Shown here: positions 6,040-8,906 of the stretch, piece by piece | Numbering within the stretch: the first letter of the stretch is position 1 | How the letters are laid out: every line of letters starts with the position of its first letter | Assembly: GCA_947581665.1 (NCBI GenBank) | Contig: CANPVI010000051.1 | Span: forward strand, 1 to 8,906 | Direction: 5' to 3' | DNA: 8,906 nucleotides | Source: an uncultured Atopobiaceae bacterium | GTDB taxonomy: Bacteria; Actinomycetota; Coriobacteriia; Coriobacteriales; Atopobiaceae | Made by a program: the position numbers and the translations under genes | The notes under the pieces: model-generated | Database searches by the model: none | What the model was told of the DNA's origin: nothing | Seen by the model: only the letters and a program-made list of their open reading frames with translations

Positions 6040-6891
6040 CTACGTGGCCGCTACGAGGGTGCACACGCGCTTGCCAAGCGCGGTGAGCCTGCGTTTTTGG
6101 CCGACCTTCTCCACAATTCCCTTACGTTCGAGCGCGGAGAGGCGCCTCGACCAGGTAGGAGCGGAACTCCCGAAGGCCCCGACGAGCTCCTTGGGACCTA
6201 CATCTTCGTGTTCTGCGAGGTAGATGACGATGTCGCGCTCGGTGTGGGAGAGCGTGGGAAGCGTTTCGGCGAGTGGGGGCTGGGGGTGGCCGCGTGCCTC
6301 GCGCGTTTCAACCGAACACGGAGATTCGAGGCTGAGCGTGACGACGGTGCCGCCGGAGAGGTTGTCCTCCACGCTGAGCGTGCCGCCGTGCTCGTCCATG
6401 AAGTTGCGCACATACGGAAGCCCGAAGCCCACCCCGCGGATGTAGCGCTTCATCGCCTCGGTGGCGGTGGTGGTGCCGAACTCGAGCGCCTGCTCCTTCG
6501 AGGGGATTCCGGGCCCGCGGTCGGCGAAGCGGATCGTGTCGCCGCCGGGAAAGATCGTCACCACGGGGTCGGAGAAGTAGGCGTGGATGAGGTTCTCCAC
6601 CACCTCGCGGATGACCATGAAGGGGATGGTGCCGCCCTGCTCCCTTGCGAGCGCGTAGGTGGTTTGGGTGAGCTCGTCCACGTAGCTGCGGATGGGCTGC
6701 GGCGCGACCACGACGATCCTCGGCGCGATGTCCACCGCGTCGAGTACCGCGATCCTCGCCTCCTGAGGAGCCTCGTCCACGCGGAGGAAGTTGAAAGTTT
6801 CAGACATTTCATGCACATGTGTAGAAACTTCTTGAGGGGGCTTTTGGCGGGTGGTAGCTCCATTGATCCATGGATAGAACGTGTCCGCCAT
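6040..6891 (-). CDS. GHKL ATPase domain fused to a C-terminal winged helix, function unknown
   Basis: A 283-residue protein. Residues about 90-190 form a histidine-kinase/Hsp90-like ATP-binding domain: N-box REVVENLIHAYF with Asn100, G1 box FADRGPGIP (122-130), and G2/lid GVGFGLPYVRNFMDEHGG (153-170). There is no recognisable H-box with a phospho-accepting His before it and no membrane segment. It is therefore not an ordinary sensor kinase and is probably cytoplasmic. Residues about 214-276 look like a MarR-type winged helix (LSHTERDIVIYLAEH, then TWSRRLSALERKGIVEKVG). A DNA-binding regulator whose activity depends on ATP is a reasonable inference; an anti-sigma-type kinase related to RsbW/SpoIIAB is an alternative. 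It lies between dnaA and the divergent rpmH operon. The start is ATG 6889-6891, because GGGGAGGG (6898-6905) is 6 bases upstream. An in-frame ATG at 6907-6909 precedes this site. Confidence 0.85.
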   Translation of the reverse strand: MADTFYPWINGATTRQKPPQEVSTHVHEMSETFNFLRVDEAPQEARIAVLDAVDIAPRIVVVAPQPIRSYVDELTQTTYALAREQGGTIPFMVIREVVENLIHAYFSDPVVTIFPGGDTIRFADRGPGIPSKEQALEFGTTTATEAMKRYIRGVGFGLPYVRNFMDEHGGTLSVEDNLSGGTVVTLSLESPCSVETREARGHPQPPLAETLPTLSHTERDIVIYLAEHEDVGPKELVGAFGSSAPTWSRRLSALERKGIVEKVGQKRRLTALGKRVCTLVAAT

Positions 6892-6897
6892 CTGCTT

Positions 6898-6905
6898 CCC
6901 TCCCC
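6898..6905 (-). promoter_or_regulatory. Strong ribosome-binding site deciding the start of the ATPase-winged-helix gene
   Basis: GGGGAGGG on the minus strand lies 6 bases before the ATG at 6889-6891. It overlaps the codons after the upstream in-frame ATG (6907-6909), which has no such site. The protein therefore probably begins MADTFYPW. Confidence 0.75.
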
Positions 6906-6919
6906 TCATAGATGAAATA

Positions 6920-6937
6920 TTTCGACATTAGTCGAAA
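6920..6937. promoter_or_regulatory. Perfect TTTCGAC/GTCGAAA palindrome, candidate operator
   Basis: TTTCGAC (6920-6926) and GTCGAAA (6931-6937) form a perfect inverted repeat around ATTA. It lies 28 bases upstream of the ATPase-winged-helix start, in the 214-base divergent gap with rpmH. The half-site is the TTCGAC motif that is repeated in the dnaA/dnaN gap. It may be an autoregulatory operator of the winged-helix protein or a pair of variant DnaA boxes. The surroundings (about 6910-6950) are AT-rich for this genome. Confidence 0.6.
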
Positions 6938-7032
6938 ACTTGCCGAAACTTTCACGCACGGAAATGGAAGCCCATCATAGCGCGCAGTTGCGTAGGTACT
7001 GCGATAAAAGGTGAAAAGCCCGAGAAAGCCGC

Positions 7033-7038
7033 TATAGT
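7033..7038 (+). promoter_or_regulatory. Possible -10 box of the rpmH operon
   Basis: TATAGT matches a -10 element at five of six positions, about 70 bases before the rpmH ATG. No good -35 is found at 16-18 bases upstream (GGTGAA at 17), so the call is weak. Apart from the palindrome at 6920-6937 and a TATGAT on the minus strand (6974-6979) with no -35, nothing else is recognisable in 6892-7105. Confidence 0.35.
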
Positions 7039-7105
7039 AAGTAACTCAGTCTCGATCATCCTCACGACTGACGAACCTAGAAGACACACATCCTCGGAGG
7101 CTCTT

Positions 7106-7240
7106 ATGAAGCGCACGTACCAGCCCAACAAGCGCAAGCGTGCCAAGACGCACGGCTTCAGGGCTCGCATGGCCACGAAGGGCGGCCGCCTCGTGCTCGC
7201 CCGTCGTCGCGCTAAGGGACGCAAGCGTCTCACCGTCTAG
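7106..7240 (+). CDS. rpmH: 50S ribosomal protein L34
   Basis: A 44-residue, highly basic protein of the large ribosomal subunit. It begins MKRTYQPNKRKRAKTHGF and ends ARRRAKGRKRLTV, matching L34 over its whole length. GGAGG (7096-7100) lies 5 bases before the ATG. It is the first gene of the plus-strand operon, followed after 7 bases by rnpA. This is the standard pair at bacterial origins. Confidence 0.98.
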   Translation: MKRTYQPNKRKRAKTHGFRARMATKGGRLVLARRRAKGRKRLTV

Positions 7241-7247
7241 CTCGGCT

Positions 7248-7586
7248 GTGCGGATCGTCAAAGACAGGCGGGATTTCGACCGCATCTTCCATGAGGGGTA
7301 CCGCGGTGGCTCGCATTTGAGCCGCGTCATCTGGGCCCCCTCACGTGAGGCTGAGGGGCGCGTGGCGTTCGTCGCCGCGAGGCGCATCGGCAACGCCGTC
7401 GAGCGCAATCGCTCGAAGCGCGTGCTCAGGGCATGTGCGGCCGAGGCCGGTTTTCCGCGCTCGGGCAAGGACGTGGTGATCATGGCCACGCCGCACACCA
7501 AGAGCGCCGCGCACGCCGACGTGGTGAGGTCGCTTCGCCTCTCCATGCAACGTGCGGATGATGCGGCGAGGAAAGCCGGCGCGTGA
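7248..7586 (+). CDS. rnpA: Ribonuclease P protein component
   Basis: A 112-residue basic protein that binds the RNase P RNA for tRNA 5' maturation. The hallmark RNR motif is in RRIGNAVERNRSKRVLR (45-61), preceded by RRDFDRIFHEG (7-17). The start is taken as GTG at 7248-7250, because it gives the usual N-terminus just before the DxxF motif. No clear ribosome-binding site is present, so translation is probably coupled to rpmH, which stops 7 bases upstream. The reading frame stays open upstream into rpmH, but that extension looks like out-of-frame rpmH sequence. The TGA stop overlaps the next start (TGATG). Confidence 0.95.
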   Translation: MRIVKDRRDFDRIFHEGYRGGSHLSRVIWAPSREAEGRVAFVAARRIGNAVERNRSKRVLRACAAEAGFPRSGKDVVIMATPHTKSAAHADVVRSLRLSMQRADDAARKAGA

Positions 7587-7840
7587 TGGGCCCCGAGGCG
7601 AGTGAGGCCAAGGAAGGGCCCCAGGGCCTCGTTTCCCGTGGTTTCACGGCGCTCATCCACTTCTACCAGCACTATCTCTCACCGCTCCATCCCGCCTGCT
7701 GCATCTACACCCCCACCTGCTCGGAGTATGCCGTGCAGGCCATCAGGAAATACGGCGCGCTGAAAGGCACATGGCTCGCCGTGAAGCGAATTTGTCGCTG
7801 CCACCCGTTCCACGAGGGTGGATACGACCCGGTTCCCTAA
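7586..7840 (+). CDS. yidD: Membrane protein insertion efficiency factor YidD
   Basis: An 84-residue small protein of the YidD family, thought to aid YidC/Sec-dependent membrane insertion at the inner face of the membrane. Family marks are HFYQHYLSP (25-33), YTPTCSEYAVQAIRKYG (41-57) with the conserved Cys, and the C-terminal RCHPFHEGGYDPVP (71-84). An amphipathic N-terminal helix is typical. The ATG at 7586 overlaps the rnpA stop. GTG at 7583, one codon upstream, is equally possible because the GAGGA at 7568-7572 is better spaced for it. It lies 21 bases before yidC, as expected for partners in one operon. Confidence 0.95.
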   Translation: MGPEASEAKEGPQGLVSRGFTALIHFYQHYLSPLHPACCIYTPTCSEYAVQAIRKYGALKGTWLAVKRICRCHPFHEGGYDPVP

Positions 7841-7861
7841 CACGGAGCCAGCGGAGGAACT

Positions 7862-8623
7862 ATGTGGGATTGGTTCATAGACTTCCTTGCCTGGGTGCTG
7901 CGGATCCTCGCCGATTTCTGCGGTGACTGGGGCCTCGCGGTCATCCTGCTCACGGTGATCGTGCGCCTCCTTCTCATGCCACTCACGGTGAAGTCGCTGC
8001 GCTCGAACGCGCAGATGCAGGCCATGCAGCCGCGCATCCAGCAGATCCAGGAGATGTACGCGGACGACCCGCAGCGCCAGCAGGAGGAGATGCGAAACAT
8101 CTACCTCGAGACCAAGACGAACCCGCTTGGTGGCTGCCTGCCGCTCATCCTCCAGATGCCGATCTTCTTCGCGCTCTTCTCGGTCCTTCGCGATCGCATT
8201 CCCGAGACGGCGCACTTCTACGGAATCCTCGATTCGCTCTCGCAGTCGGTCTCCGGCTCCATCGCCTCCGTCGGCATCGCCGCGAGTTGGGTGTTCATCC
8301 TCCTCGACGTGCTCTTCGGCGTGCTCACCTTCGTGCCGATGCTCATGCAGCAGAGGAACATGGAGGGCCAGCAGAAGACCACCTCGCTCATCATGGGCGT
8401 CGTCATGGGCGGCATGATGATGTGGTTCGGCTGGGGCGTCCCCGCCGGCGTGCTCCTCTACTACGACACCTCCGCCATTTGGCAGGTGGTACAGCAGATC
8501 TTCATCACGAACCGAGTCACCGAGCAGGCCAAAGCCGAGCAGGAAGCGAAGATGCAGCCGGTGGCCGTGAAGGTGAACGTTGAGCGCCGCGTGCGCAAGA
8601 AGCGTCAGCATAAGAAGGGCTAG
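7862..8623 (+). CDS. yidC: Membrane protein insertase YidC/Oxa1
   Basis: A 253-residue YidC/Oxa1/SpoIIIJ-family insertase, which folds and inserts proteins into the cytoplasmic membrane with or without SecYEG. Transmembrane segments are visible at about 23-42, with the groove arginine at R35 (TVIVRLLLMPL), then about 93-110 (LPLILQMPIFFALFSVL), about 140-162 and about 175-205. Between the first two is the charged cytoplasmic hairpin rich in Gln/Arg (50-85). The tail ERRVRKKRQHKKG is strongly basic and may contact ribosomes. No lipoprotein signal is seen, unlike Bacillus SpoIIIJ, and the large periplasmic domain of proteobacterial YidC is absent. GGAGG (7853-7857) precedes the ATG. Confidence 0.97.
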   Translation: MWDWFIDFLAWVLRILADFCGDWGLAVILLTVIVRLLLMPLTVKSLRSNAQMQAMQPRIQQIQEMYADDPQRQQEEMRNIYLETKTNPLGGCLPLILQMPIFFALFSVLRDRIPETAHFYGILDSLSQSVSGSIASVGIAASWVFILLDVLFGVLTFVPMLMQQRNMEGQQKTTSLIMGVVMGGMMMWFGWGVPAGVLLYYDTSAIWQVVQQIFITNRVTEQAKAEQEAKMQPVAVKVNVERRVRKKRQHKKG

Positions 8624-8625
8624 AC

Positions 8626-8906
8626 ATGGCAGACGTTTCCCAGCCGGATTACGAGGCCATCCGCGGCCGTCTTGAGGCCAACGAGCTTTCCGAGAGCGAT
8701 CTCGACGCCATCGCCGACGTGTCCGTGGACTTCCTCCGCTCGCTGCTTCGCTGCTTCGGGGAGAACACATGTTCGATTGACGAGTACGAAGGCGAGGATG
8801 GCGACCTCATCCTGAACGTCACCGACGGCGACCTCGCGGTGCTCATCGGACGCCACGGACGCGTGCTCGAATCACTCCAGCTCCTCGTGACCTCGGTCGC
8901 CACGCG
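8626..8906 (+). CDS. Jag/KhpB-like RNA-binding protein, N-terminal part (runs off right edge)
   Basis: 93 residues are visible. The GxxG loop of a KH domain is at IGRHGRVLESLQLL (74-87), as in Jag/KhpB/EloR proteins. These bind RNA and in some Gram-positives act with KhpA on cell division and elongation. The usual N-terminal Jag_N domain of about 50 residues is absent: the protein starts with an acidic helix and leads directly into the KH domain. An R3H domain is expected beyond the edge. The ATG is 2 bases after the yidC stop, with AAGAAGGG (8612-8619) upstream, so it belongs to the same operon. The gene name is left open because the C-terminal half is not visible. Confidence 0.85.
   Translation, partial: MADVSQPDYEAIRGRLEANELSESDLDAIADVSVDFLRSLLRCFGENTCSIDEYEGEDGDLILNVTDGDLAVLIGRHGRVLESLQLLVTSVAT

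Noticed and set aside
6974..6979. TATGAT as the -10 of the ATPase-winged-helix gene
   Set aside because: No -35-like hexamer is found 16-18 bases upstream and the leader would be long; kept only as a remark.
7140..7247. N-terminal extension of rnpA into rpmH, as in Thermus
   Set aside because: The extension is simply rpmH read out of frame, and the GTG at 7248 gives the normal RnpA N-terminus.
7679..8770. 363-codon minus-strand frame antisense to yidD, yidC and the jag-like gene
   Set aside because: It is a shadow of three well-recognised genes, and its His/Arg/Glu-rich composition is typical of antisense translation.

Overview
The window is a bacterial chromosome-origin neighbourhood from a GC-rich organism. 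The divergent gene order is typical of actinobacterial and other Gram-positive origins. The minus strand carries dnaA, dnaN, recF, a DUF721/DciA-like gene and gyrB, running leftwards. The plus strand carries rpmH, rnpA, yidD, yidC and a jag-like gene, running rightwards. The protein sequences look actinobacterial. The short GC-rich genes, a YidC without a lipoprotein signal, a Jag-like protein without its N-terminal domain, and a rather divergent DnaA suggest class Coriobacteriia, but this is only an inference. No mobile element, CRISPR array, tRNA or rRNA was seen.

Layout, left to right. Bases 1-950 hold the N-terminal half of GyrB (minus, runs off the left edge). Bases 951-1196 are a regulatory gap with a strong sigma-70-type promoter for gyrB and a 29-bp imperfect palindrome that contains the only perfect TTATCCACA DnaA box found in the window. 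DUF721/DciA (1197-1799) and recF (1792-2916) overlap by 8 bases; dnaN (2950-4050) lies 33 bases upstream of recF. The dnaN/dnaA gap (4051-4303) looks like the origin. It has no standard DnaA box but carries a helically phased set of TTCGAC repeats, a TTATCGACC, and a perfect 8-bp inverted repeat next to the dnaN ribosome-binding site. dnaA follows (4304-5884). After a 155-base gap with a candidate dnaA promoter comes an unusual gene (6040-6891) encoding a GHKL-type ATPase domain fused to a winged-helix DNA-binding domain. A 214-base divergent gap with a TTTCGAC/GTCGAAA palindrome separates it from rpmH (7106-7240), rnpA, yidD, yidC and a partial jag/khpB.

Functionally the left half makes the initiation and elongation machinery: initiator, sliding clamp, gap-repair loader, probable helicase loader or partner, and gyrase. 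The right half makes ribosomal protein L34, the RNase P protein, two membrane-protein insertion factors and an RNA-binding regulator.

The most interesting observations are linked. DnaA is divergent, including a Ser where the DnaA-box-contacting Asp normally sits. The putative origin carries TTCGAC-type repeats instead of consensus boxes. The same motif forms a palindrome in front of the ATPase-winged-helix gene. Either DnaA here reads an altered box, or the ATPase-winged-helix protein is an origin-linked regulator with sites in both gaps.
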